This document shows, in pieces, positions 1 through 5,988 of a DNA stretch of 6,762 bases (position 1 is the stretch's first letter; each line of letters starts with the position of its first letter). This stretch comes from Cerasibacillus sp036516575 (GTDB lineage Bacteria; Bacillota; Bacilli; Bacillales; Amphibacillaceae), in the NCBI RefSeq assembly GCF_036516575.1, contig NZ_DATBTY010000038.1, positions 1 through 6,762 of the forward strand, in the 5' to 3' direction. Below the pieces are notes generated by a model. It saw only the letters and a list, made by a program, of their open reading frames with translations, made no database searches and was not told where the DNA came from. Both the position numbers and the translations under genes were made by a program.

Positions 1-101
1 AGCGCGACACCGAGTAAATTTTGCATAAAATAGTTCGTAAATGCCATTTTACCGACCGCTCCGATCGGCGACCAACGTTTTGCGCGCGTTGCATCGTTAA
101 A
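1..101 (-). pseudogene. DUF418/YeiB-like membrane protein, C-terminal fragment cut by Tn3-type end
   Basis: Read on the minus strand, positions 98 to 3 give an open frame ending (off the left edge) in residues that include KRWSPIGAVGKMAFTNYFMQ. The pattern 'P-x-G-x-x-G-(K/R)-M-A-(L/F)-T-N-Y-x-x-Q' is the hallmark of the C-terminal DUF418 domain of YeiB-type multi-pass membrane proteins. Their biochemical role is poorly known. Upstream of the Asn codon at 96-98 the frame runs straight into a Tn3-family inverted repeat, so the N-terminal part of the protein is missing. It is not found after the AT-rich insert either: the DNA resuming near 5275 is the 3' end and terminator of an unrelated gene. 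The gene is therefore interrupted, and the window contains no sign of its other half. The family call rests on this one conserved stretch of about 30 residues. Confidence 0.7.
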
Positions 102-139
102 GGGGTAACGCCAACATTCCGGATTTACAAGGCTAAGCC
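102..139 (+). repeat. Terminal inverted repeat of a Tn3-family transposon
   Basis: This 38-base stretch begins GGGGTAACGCCAAC, contains CGGATTTACAA and ends GCTAAGCC. These are the outer GGGG, the middle block and the inner (A/C)xGCTAAG block of Tn3-family ends of the Tn1546/Tn4430 type. It reads inward to the right, so this is the left boundary of the element. The five bases just outside (TTAAA, 97-101) are where a 5-bp target duplication would sit, but no matching second copy was found. The repeat interrupts the DUF418 frame at 101/102. Confidence 0.85.
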
Positions 140-236
140 AATTTTCCTGACGAGACCTCCGTTTTTAACAACATTAAGAAAGTTTCAATGGTCTTAAAGA
201 TTTAATGAAATCGCTTTCTCTGAATTAAAACGGTAA

Positions 237-400
237 ATGCAGCCAGGTGTTTCATTTCTACATGCAGATGCAAATCCACATTATGGAACCGGAAAGGAGC
301 TATCCTCTCCCGTTTTACTAGTGATCAATTCTCCTCTTACTACACCAAGATTATTCATACAAATTCAAGGGGTGCGATTCATGTTTTAGATGGATTGTTG
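237..400 (+). pseudogene. tnpA: Relic of a Tn3-family transposase (tnpA), plus orientation
   Basis: From 237 the translation gives MQPGVSFLHADANPHYGTG. After a one-base deletion near 293-296, the next frame gives GAILSRFTSDQFSSYYTKI and ends at IHVLDGLL (400). Both are well-known conserved segments of the Tn3-family TnpA catalytic region ('LHADANPHYGTGKG', 'TSDQF..Y.TKVI', 'DGLLHHE'). Weak resemblance to the preceding 'SSSDGMR' stretch, with stops, can be sensed at about 205-236. The rest of the roughly 1000-residue protein is absent: similarity stops sharply after 400. Its orientation points away from the adjacent end at 102, so that end would be the one distal to the tnpA 3' end. It is clearly non-functional. 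It cannot be part of the same gene as the relic at 3629-4461, because both contain the same TSDQF-to-DGLL segment with different residues. Confidence 0.85.
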
Positions 401-563
401 CCCCGATTATCGCACTTTTCTCCCCACCAACCGAACCCGTTAATTTTCCAGTGAGTCTTTTTTGTCTTTAGTAAACTAATAATGTTAAAATAAACGAAAT
501 TCCAATTTAAACGGGTCAAAAGCAGCTTTACATTCGTCTAATCTTTTGAAGGGAGGGGAAGCA
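401..563. other. Intergenic leader before the sigma factor operon
   Basis: No coding sequence is visible after the transposase relic ends at 400. The stretch holds the candidate promoter (462-491), an inverted pair ACCCGTT (435-441) / AACGGGT (510-516) that brackets it, and the sigma-gene ribosome binding site GGGAGGGG (551-558). Confidence 0.6.
462..491 (+). promoter_or_regulatory. Predicted sigma-A-type promoter with extended -10
   Basis: A -35-like TTGTCT lies at 462-467. After an 18-base spacer comes TAAAAT at 486-491, preceded by TG at 483-484, which gives an extended -10. The first codon of the sigma gene (564) is about 70 bases downstream. A weaker ECF-style alternative, GAACCC (433-438), 16 bases, then GTCT (455-458), would allow autoregulation. 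Neither is proven. Confidence 0.45.
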
Positions 564-1103
564 GTGCTTATTCAAAAAAGTAATGATTTAGAAATAACTA
601 GTGATGATCTTTTGCATCAGTTAATGGTTAAGTATGGATCAGAGTTAAAACGGATCGCCTATTTGTATGTAAATGATCGAGTTGAATGTGAAGATATCAT
701 TCAGGAAGTTTTCATAACTTGTTATCAAAACTTGGCCAATTTTCGTCATGAAGCTAGTTATAAGACTTGGTTAATTAGAATTACGATTAACAAATGTAAG
801 GATCATCGTAAGCGATGGAGCATTAAGAATCTAATTTATAAACCAGAAATTTATTCATTGAATACAGGTCATTCATCCGAAAATGAATATATTCAGCAAC
901 AACATTCCAAAGAAATAATAAAACAAATCGCTAGTCTTTCCGGAAAATACAAAGAAGTTCTCATTCTTTATTACTATCAGGAAATGAACATGAAGGAAAT
1001 AAGTAATGTCTTAAATATTAGTATAAATACCGTAAAATCAAGACTGTTACGTGGAAAAGAAGCCCTTAAAAGAAAACTTGAAAGGAGTAGTCGACTTGAA
1101 TAA
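564..1103 (+). CDS. ECF-type RNA polymerase sigma factor
   Basis: The 179-residue product has the two-domain layout of extracytoplasmic-function sigma-70 factors, whose usual length is 160-200. Region 2 is near the N-terminus, with VECEDIIQEVFITCYQNL followed by FRHEASYKTWLIRI (core binding and -10 recognition). After a variable linker comes region 4 with LSGKYKEVLILYYYQ and the helix-turn-helix MKEISNVLNISINTVKSRLLRGKEAL (-35 recognition). The frame opens upstream at a TTG (546). The GTG at 564 is preferred because the strong GGGAGGGG site (551-558) lies just before it; the earlier start would bury that site in the coding region. The 3' end overlaps the next gene by 8 nt, the usual coupling of a sigma factor with its membrane regulator. 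The codons are AT-rich, unlike those of the flanking DNA. The exact ECF subgroup and stimulus are not identifiable. Confidence 0.93.
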   Translation: MLIQKSNDLEITSDDLLHQLMVKYGSELKRIAYLYVNDRVECEDIIQEVFITCYQNLANFRHEASYKTWLIRITINKCKDHRKRWSIKNLIYKPEIYSLNTGHSSENEYIQQQHSKEIIKQIASLSGKYKEVLILYYYQEMNMKEISNVLNISINTVKSRLLRGKEALKRKLERSSRLE

Positions 1104-1911
1104 CTTTGATAAGAAGATATCAGGTAAAGTGAAGAGTTATTTAAATGAAAATGTTGAATTTTCGACTGAGGAAAGTGAGAAAATTCACCTAAAAATTCAA
1201 CAAGAGTTTCATAAATCAAGAAGCGTTAATCCGTTGTATTGGACAGTTTTGGCTTCTGCAGCAATTATTTTTCTTGTACTAAGCCTATCTTTTCTAAAAA
1301 GTCCAATTGTAGTTCCGGAAAACGAGCATGTTGCACAAGGTTCTGGTAATGAAAATATTACCTTACCTGAAGGTGAAGAATTAGCGGTGGGCCTGTCTGA
1401 CATTGAACAAATGAATATTGGTGCCGAGATGCCTCGACTTTTATATGCCGATAACGAGATAGCAGTTTTGCAGGGTGCATTTGGAGTAGTCGTATATAAT
1501 TTGCAAGATTCAATTGTTACTAATCGAATTTCATATGAGCAAATTAAGTCATATGGCATCTCAATGATGTTGGCATCTGTATCGCAAGATGGAACAACGA
1601 TCTTTATTGGAAATGATGATATGTCTATGTCGTCTAATGAACATATATTTACTCACCAATATGATATCAGTACTAGAATAATCAAAAAAATTACACAACA
1701 GCCATCAAATTTATTTAGTCCTAAAACTATTGAACAACCAGGTTATCATGAGCAATACGACGATTTACAATATGGGACGAGTCACAATATTGTAGAATTG
1801 GATAAGTCATTTATATATCTTCGCTCCGCAAAATGGGAAATGAAAGACCTACAAATTGTTAATTGCCCGTATGAAGATGGTGAAAGCAAAGTCTTTGATG
1901 TGTTCAAATGA
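1096..1911 (+). CDS. Single-pass membrane protein, probable anti-sigma factor
   Basis: The start is the TTG at 1096. AAAGGAG (1081-1087) lies 8 bases ahead of it, and the start overlaps the sigma gene's last codons; the frame is open further upstream, but only inside the sigma gene. The 271-residue product has about 48 mostly charged cytoplasmic residues, beginning MNNFDKKISGKVKSYLNEN. One hydrophobic helix follows (YWTVLASAAIIFLVLSLSFL, about residues 49-68), then about 200 residues that would lie outside the cell. The outer part has repeated short beta-like stretches ('VLQGAFGVVVYNL', 'DGTTIFIGNDD') that suggest a sensor or propeller-like fold, but no named domain is recognised. The position directly after an ECF sigma gene, the overlap and this topology make anti-sigma factor the natural inference. 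No zinc-binding HxxxCxxC motif is present in the N-terminal part, so it is not a classic ZAS-type. The stop TGA overlaps an ATG in the form ATGA. Confidence 0.8.
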   Translation: MNNFDKKISGKVKSYLNENVEFSTEESEKIHLKIQQEFHKSRSVNPLYWTVLASAAIIFLVLSLSFLKSPIVVPENEHVAQGSGNENITLPEGEELAVGLSDIEQMNIGAEMPRLLYADNEIAVLQGAFGVVVYNLQDSIVTNRISYEQIKSYGISMMLASVSQDGTTIFIGNDDMSMSSNEHIFTHQYDISTRIIKKITQQPSNLFSPKTIEQPGYHEQYDDLQYGTSHNIVELDKSFIYLRSAKWEMKDLQIVNCPYEDGESKVFDVFK

Positions 1912-2012
1912 GTATTATAATCATAGCCTTTATTCACCGATCGGGCCCATTGCAAAAAGAAACCGAAGATATGGAGGACAAAGTAAGTAGCTTGCTAAAT
2001 TTTAAAAAATGA
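1908..2012 (+). CDS. Small ORF (34 aa) coupled to the sigma/anti-sigma operon
   Basis: An ATG at 1908 overlaps the anti-sigma stop (ATGA, 1908-1911) and opens a 34-codon frame ending TGA at 2010-2012, directly before the hairpin terminator. The product starts MSIIIIAFIHRSGPL, short and hydrophobic, and continues with a charged, helix-prone half containing QKETEDMEDKVSSLL and ending NFKK. No clear independent ribosome binding site is seen, so translation would rely on coupling to the preceding gene. Its function is not recognised. It could be a genuine micropeptide of the operon, or the ends of a larger third protein joined by internal deletion; the abrupt change from hydrophobic to charged character fits the latter. 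The precise ATGA overlap and terminator placement argue that it is, or was, the operon's last gene. Confidence 0.45.
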   Translation: MSIIIIAFIHRSGPLQKETEDMEDKVSSLLNFKK

Positions 2013-2044
2013 AAAACAGCCACCATGCTAAATGTTGGCTGTTT
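2012..2044. terminator. Bidirectional Rho-independent terminator between convergent genes
   Basis: The arms AAACAGCCA (2014-2022) and TGGCTGTTT (2036-2044) form a perfect 9-bp stem, extended after one mismatch by CAT/ATG. On the minus strand it is followed by TTTTTCATTTTTT, making an excellent terminator for the amidase gene. On the plus strand the T-run is weak (TTTCTC), so it probably also ends the sigma operon, less efficiently. Confidence 0.85.
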
Positions 2045-2085
2045 CTCACGAAGCGCTTTCAGGCTGAAGGGAAGATGATTACTAA

Positions 2086-3405
2086 TTAATTGTAATAACC
2101 ACTTAGCTTGATAACCCTTTTAGCGTCACCTGCGTAAATCGTATGCGCTTTTTGGTTATTATTATAGCTACCTGCAGCACTACGTCCAGTAACCAATGCC
2201 CCTACATGATTAGGAGTCGAACCAACCTCGTAAAATTCAGTGATAATTGTGGAATGTCTCCAATTGTTGTAACTTCCACTTAGATAAAATTGCATGACAT
2301 CTCCAGCTTCATAAGGGCGAGTGCCAAACCAATCAAATGTTCTATAAGTAATTGAAGTACCAACCGGACCTTTTGTTCTATTGCCTGTTAAAAAAGCATG
2401 AAGATTCGGTACACCTGTCCATGATGAAGAACGATTACTCGTACTACGATAGTACCAACCTGTAGAAGAAATGCCTGTTCCACCTGTGTCATAGACAACT
2501 GCACCACCAGCTAAGAGAGCGTGAGATACAAAATTAGTACAGTCCCATGCATTGTTTATTTTCGAAAAATCATAATATGGTACTACACCGTTACCACTTT
2601 TAGGGTTTACTACGATGTTATTTCTTGCCCATGTTACTATGTTTTTCTTATTTAAAGACCTTAGCGTTGCGTTTACTGATGGTGTTTCATGAGTCGATTC
2701 TTCAGCACTATCTGTTTCTTGTTCTGGTGCTAATTGGTCTGTAGAAAACAGATTTTTAACAACATTATCATGTAGTTCCTCTTGAAGTCTGGAAAAATTT
2801 GAATTTACTAAAGCGGAAAAATTTGAATCCGCTGAAGTGGAGTTAGGGAACAATTGACTTGAATTATCCACTACACCTCTAACAAACTCATCGTAATATT
2901 GATAAGGCATATACCAATCAGTTAAAGTAAATCCTTCACCAGTATCCTTAAAAAACATGTTTGAGATTTCACCAAATCCTGATTCAACTTTCAAACCTAT
3001 ATAATTAAATGTAGCCTCTGTACTGATCGAAAGGAATACACCTTCCTTGGTCACCTCGAAAGATAATACAGTAAACTTCAATGTGTAATTTTCTTTTTCT
3101 GCGTCTCCAGCTTTTGTAACATATTGTTTCGTTTTAATTTTTTGTTCGACGTATTTAGACAAGTCAGAGTCAAGTAAGCTTGTGTCAAACGGTTTTCCAG
3201 CAAACTCCTCTGTGCCAATGTCAGTAACTTGATAATAATTCGTTAAAATATCTTGGGCGAGAGAAAAAGCTTTTTCGACATCATGTGTATTAAGCGTCGG
3301 CTCTTTATCCGAATTCATATCAGTCGAACTAGCTTTAGCAGCAGGAATACTTATTGAAATTGCAAGTACCGTCACAAACATGATTTTCAACATTTTTTTG
3401 ATCAA
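2086..3405 (-). CDS. Secreted protein with C-terminal amidase-like (Amidase_6-type) domain
   Basis: The 439-residue product begins with a signal peptide: MIKKMLK, then a hydrophobic stretch, then PAAKA, with likely cleavage after Ala25. Residues about 40-215 form a domain I do not recognise. A polar linker (about 220-245, QLAPEQETDSAEE) leads to a C-terminal domain from about 248. That domain matches the putative amidase family PF12671: 'W-D-C-T-N-F-V-S-H-A-L' with nucleophile candidate Cys289, 'WRHSTIIT' with His384, and a GYYN end. Relatives resemble NlpC/P60-like papain-fold hydrolases and are thought to cut amide bonds in peptides or cell wall; the substrate here is unknown. The start is TTG at 3405, chosen because GGAGGGA (minus strand, 3416-3422) lies 10 bases ahead; the first ATG is four codons further in and too far from it. 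It is convergent with the sigma operon. Codon use is AT-rich. A 24-base tandem duplication lies in the coding region. Confidence 0.88.
   Translation of the reverse strand: MIKKMLKIMFVTVLAISISIPAAKASSTDMNSDKEPTLNTHDVEKAFSLAQDILTNYYQVTDIGTEEFAGKPFDTSLLDSDLSKYVEQKIKTKQYVTKAGDAEKENYTLKFTVLSFEVTKEGVFLSISTEATFNYIGLKVESGFGEISNMFFKDTGEGFTLTDWYMPYQYYDEFVRGVVDNSSQLFPNSTSADSNFSALVNSNFSRLQEELHDNVVKNLFSTDQLAPEQETDSAEESTHETPSVNATLRSLNKKNIVTWARNNIVVNPKSGNGVVPYYDFSKINNAWDCTNFVSHALLAGGAVVYDTGGTGISSTGWYYRSTSNRSSSWTGVPNLHAFLTGNRTKGPVGTSITYRTFDWFGTRPYEAGDVMQFYLSGSYNNWRHSTIITEFYEVGSTPNHVGALVTGRSAAGSYNNNQKAHTIYAGDAKRVIKLSGYYN
2791..2838. repeat. 24-bp tandem duplication inside the amidase gene
   Basis: Two adjacent 24-base units (2791-2814 and 2815-2838) both begin GGAAAAATTTGAAT and diverge slightly toward their ends. 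In the protein they give the repeated S-N-F-S-x-L pattern (DSNFSALV / NSNFSRLQ), about residues 193-208, ahead of the linker to the amidase domain. It is an in-frame duplication that keeps the reading frame. Confidence 0.8.
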
Positions 3406-3493
3406 TGTACTTCAGTCCCTCCATTAGTTATGAACCTTTATTCAATCAAAAATCTAGTAGTAACCGAAATCCAATGAGGAGCTACCTCTAACC

Positions 3494-3503
3494 GTTGTAC
3501 AAC
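3494..3503. promoter_or_regulatory. Perfect 10-bp palindrome at the predicted amidase transcription start
   Basis: GTTGTACAAC reads identically on both strands and lies two bases downstream of the predicted minus-strand -10 element. It would therefore cover the transcription start, a typical repressor operator position. No repressor gene is adjacent. A 10-bp palindrome can also arise by chance. Confidence 0.35.
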
Positions 3504-3505
3504 TA

Positions 3506-3533
3506 ATCATAGTCTATCACTATTTTTTGACAA
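3506..3533 (-). promoter_or_regulatory. Predicted promoter of the amidase-domain gene
   Basis: On the minus strand TTGTCA (3528-3533), a 16-base spacer and TATGAT (3506-3511) match sigma-A -35 and -10 elements in 5 of 6 bases each. The gene starts about 100 bases downstream. The surrounding intergenic region, 3406-3611, is very AT-rich and holds no gene. Confidence 0.6.
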
Positions 3534-3611
3534 ATCAATATATTTTAATAATTCATAATAAAAGATGAAAGATTTTGAGTGGAAATTATATAATTGCATC
3601 TTTTTCTTATA

Positions 3612-3649
3612 GGGGTACCGCCAACAAATTAATTCTTATTTAATGGTCT
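3612..3649 (+). repeat. Second Tn3-family element end (decayed or variant)
   Basis: GGGGTACCGCCAAC (3612-3625) equals the first 14 bases of the end at 102 except for one base (C for A). It also lies immediately beyond the 3' end of a tnpA relic, exactly where a Tn3-family end is expected. The inner 24 bases do not match the first end and overlap the last codons of tnpA, so only the outer part is secure. Both ends point the same way (direct orientation), so they are not the two ends of one intact element. Confidence 0.65.
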
Positions 3650-4461
3650 GAGCATATTAGCTGGTATCCTTTTTAAATCAAACTTGTATTCCCCCAGAAG
3701 ATTAATATGTTCCCAACCTAAAGGGTAAATGTGTGGCAGTAATTCTTCTTTTAGGGCATCATGTTTCTTAAATTCTTTTGTCACTTGACTCAAATACACC
3801 GTGTTCCAAACGCTTATTGCATTGATTAATATATTTAAAGCACTTGCTCTTTGTAGTTGATCTTGTATGCCACGTTCCCTAAATTCGCCACGTTTACCAA
3901 AAAAACAAAGCTTTGGCCAATCCATTCTTGGCTTCTCCTTTATTTAGTCCACGATGTAACCTTCTTCTTAATGTTTCATTCGTAATGTAGTCAAGGATAA
4001 AAATTGTTTTTTCAATTCTTTCTATTTCCCGAAGAGCTGTAGCAATTTTTTTGCATATGAGCCTAATTTCACCATTATTAATGACCCAGAAGCCTTCCTT
4101 CCCGAATTGAATGAGCCAGCCTTAATACATCATCAAAGTTTTCTTTAGTGACCTTTGTGTTAATCTTACTTCGTAATATGCCTTTTATATTTGGGAAATC
4201 ATTAGGCGAAGAAATGGTATATAGTTTTGCGTCACTTATATCCCTTAGTCTAGGTGCAAAACGGCATCTTAATAAATGACTTAATCCAAAAACCTGATCC
4301 GTGTAACCTGCTGTATCAGTGTAATGCTCTAAAATTGAAAGATCTGATTCATGGTGTAATAATCCATCTATCACGTGTATGGCATCTCTTGCATTCGTAT
4401 TGATTACTTTTGCATAAAAAGAGAAAAACTGATCACTTGTAAATCGGTAAGGTGCTGCACC
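3629..4461 (-). pseudogene. tnpA: Tn3-family transposase (tnpA), C-terminal part with three frame changes
   Basis: The minus strand encodes, in pieces, the last quarter or so of a Tn3-type TnpA, the DDE transposase that joins the ends in replicative transposition. Segment 1 (4461-4085) reads GAAPYRFTSDQFFSFYAKV, then VIDGLLHHESDL, then EHYTDTAGYTDQVFGLSHLL and RFAPRLRD. After a frame change near 4084-4095, SLIMVKLGSYA follows. A second change at the seven-base A-tract (minus strand, 4046-4052) leads to IATALREIERIEKTIFILDY and RGLNKGEAK. A third at the seven-base tract 3899-3905 leads to FFGKRGEFRERGIQDQLQRA, SVWNTVYL, PLGWEHINLLGEY and the terminal LRPLNKN with stop at 3629. Everything upstream of the GKG/TSDQF region is gone; at 4461 the sequence switches to an ABC-permease fragment. 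The gene is dead. No resolvase gene or intact res site is visible. Confidence 0.93.
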
Positions 4462-5271
4462 TATTTACGTTTATCTATCTTTCTTTTTCTATTCTCCCTA
4501 ATTTTGCTTTCCTCTTCTTTTATTTTTATTCTATACCAATATCATCAAACGCAAAGTGATTTTATAGAGAATGAGAATACTCATTTAGTGGAGATTACAA
4601 CCTCAATAGACTTAGATAATTCTTCAAAGGTCTATCCATTGCTTTTTAGTGATGAACAGAAAATTACCAAATTATTATCACAAAAATTTTCTGACAGTAC
4701 ATTAGCATATAGTGAATATATTATAAACTTTGGAATAACAGACGATGATGATAAAGCATATTTTATACGGGGAATTGATGAGTTAGCATTGGAGTCTTTG
4801 GGATTGCCTATGCTACCGGATGATACTGCGTTTAGCTCGCAAGAAATAGATAAACAAAAAGTTCTGCTTCGTATACCAATTATTAAAGTTGAAGAAGGTG
4901 GCTTCAGTAGCTCAAATTTTGTGGAATACCAAATATCACTTACACCTTATCCCACAAATTTGCCTCCACTTGATGTACTTGATATCTATTCAGACACCAT
5001 TTTTGTAAACAAAAACGTATTAAAAAGCATTGTTGAAAACATGTACCAGATCAGTTGGGATTCATTTATAGAACGTTACGATGGGGGTGAGAGTTTTGGA
5101 ATTGAAGCCATAAACAGAATGTTTGTTTATGTTGATAAGTTGTCAGATGTCAAAAATGTGGCTAATACGCTTAAAGTAAATGGATATGCAATAAGATACA
5201 CACTTAGCGCATTTGATGATATCAGTAAATCAATTAGTGGCAATTATTTAGTGATGGGGTATTTCAAATAA
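4462..5271 (+). pseudogene. FtsX/MacB-type ABC transporter permease, fragment lacking both ends
   Basis: The frame from 4462 gives YLRLSIFLFLFSLILLSSSF, a membrane helix, followed by about 240 residues of extracytoplasmic domain. That part ends in VYVDKLSDVKNVANTLKVNG, then YAIRYTLSAFDDISKSIS. The 'VD.L.dv..va..L...Gy...ytl.AFDdisksi' pattern is typical of the MacB periplasmic core just before the second helix of FtsX-type permeases. Such proteins export peptides or act as bacteriocin-related or stress transporters; bacteriocin-associated membrane proteins share this layout. Here the frame stops at 5269-5271, a few codons after that motif, so the remaining helices are missing. No native start exists: upstream open codons (back to GTG 4375) are antisense to the transposase relic. 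It is a remnant caught between tnpA and the GC-richer DNA. No ATPase partner gene is present. Confidence 0.65.
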
Positions 5272-5285
5272 AAGTTGCGAAACGA

Positions 5286-5320
5286 TAAAAATCGCCCGGT
5301 GTTTATGACACATCGAGCGA
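5286..5320 (-). terminator. Rho-independent terminator of the amber-split gene
   Basis: The 11-nt arms 5292-5302 (TCGCCCGGTGT) and 5310-5320 (ACATCGAGCGA) pair with one mismatch and one wobble around a 7-base loop. On the minus strand TTTTT (5287-5291) follows. It lies just past the TAG stop at 5326-5328 and marks the resumption of GC-richer, probably native DNA. Confidence 0.75.
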
Positions 5321-5325
5321 CTCGT

Positions 5326-5988
5326 CTATTGAAATTCAATAGGAAATGTAAAAATTTCTGGTGCTTCTGGACAATAATGAACGAGAGCGACGTAGTACGG
5401 TGCTGTCATTTTGTCATATTCTTCTCCTGTCAACATAATGTCACGCGTCACTTCTGCATCTGCATTTTGAATCGACAATGTGATTGTTGCGAGTTGGTGT
5501 TCATGCGGAGATAGCGTTTGATGAATCGATTGAATGAGGGCGGTCGAGGGTTCGTGATGCGCTTCCCACTTTGTGCGCTCTAATGGCGACAAATGCGCAC
5601 ACTCATAGTCGATGCGACTTTTCTCAACAATCGCTTCATTTTCTTCATTTTGTTCGGCAGGATGCACATGCTTCGGCGCATAAGGATTAAACCAAACCGG
5701 AATCCACGCTTCATCTTGCCGGTCCGAAAACGAAAAAAATCCTGTATACGAAGATGGAATCTATCGCCCTTCGTAAAGTACGAGTACGTGAACGATCATT
5801 TCATCTAAATATCGTTTTGACAAGCCGGTCGGTTCGTACTTTACAACACGAGCAGCGGTTACCTCTCCAGTTCTCGTTACTTGTTGTTTCGTCTTCCATT
5901 GCTTACTTTGCTTGCGAAAAATCACATACACGGTCAAAATGACGATAATCGCACTAAACAGCAATGCCCCTTTTGATAACCATTCCAT
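5326..5988 (-). pseudogene. One-helix membrane protein gene split by an in-frame amber codon
   Basis: Two minus-strand frames (5988-5764 and 5760-5326) are in the same phase and separated only by TAG at 5761-5763. The frame reads ...VLVLYEGR, amber, IPSSYTGFFSFSDRQDEAWI, then PVWFNPYAPKHVHPAEQ, and ends FTFPIEFQ. A CAG-to-TAG change would explain it. The start at 5988 (ATG, MEWLSKGALLFSAIIVILTV) is preferred because GGAGAGG (5998-6004) lies 9 bases ahead and puts the membrane helix at the N-terminus; a TTG at 6039 would add 17 residues. Read through, it would be about 220 residues: a cytoplasmic-to-outside helix (about residues 6-24), a basic stretch, then a soluble domain. The GEVTAARVVKYEP stretch faintly recalls DUF3592-like proteins, but I cannot name the family. 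No ribosome binding site precedes a possible restart (GTG 5667). Codons match the flanking DNA, not the AT-rich insert. It has its own terminator. Confidence 0.75.

Noticed and set aside
398..410. TTGTTGCCCC as a possible right-hand inverted repeat of the left element
   Set aside because: Only the CCCC and a few neighbouring bases fit the expected end; there is no inner GCTAAG-type block and no TTAAA copy follows.
977..1559. Minus-strand open frames opposite the sigma and anti-sigma genes
   Set aside because: They lie antisense to a well-supported operon, show no ribosome binding site and have no recognisable motifs.
4427..4447. CCGATTTACAAG (minus strand), resembling the middle of the Tn3 end
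   Set aside because: It encodes the conserved YRFTSD part of TnpA in frame, so the likeness to the end's CGGATTTACAA block is a coincidence.
4375..4461. Apparent N-terminal extension of the permease frame (start at GTG 4375)
   Set aside because: These codons are antisense to the conserved TSDQF-to-DGLL segment of the transposase relic, so the open frame here is accidental.
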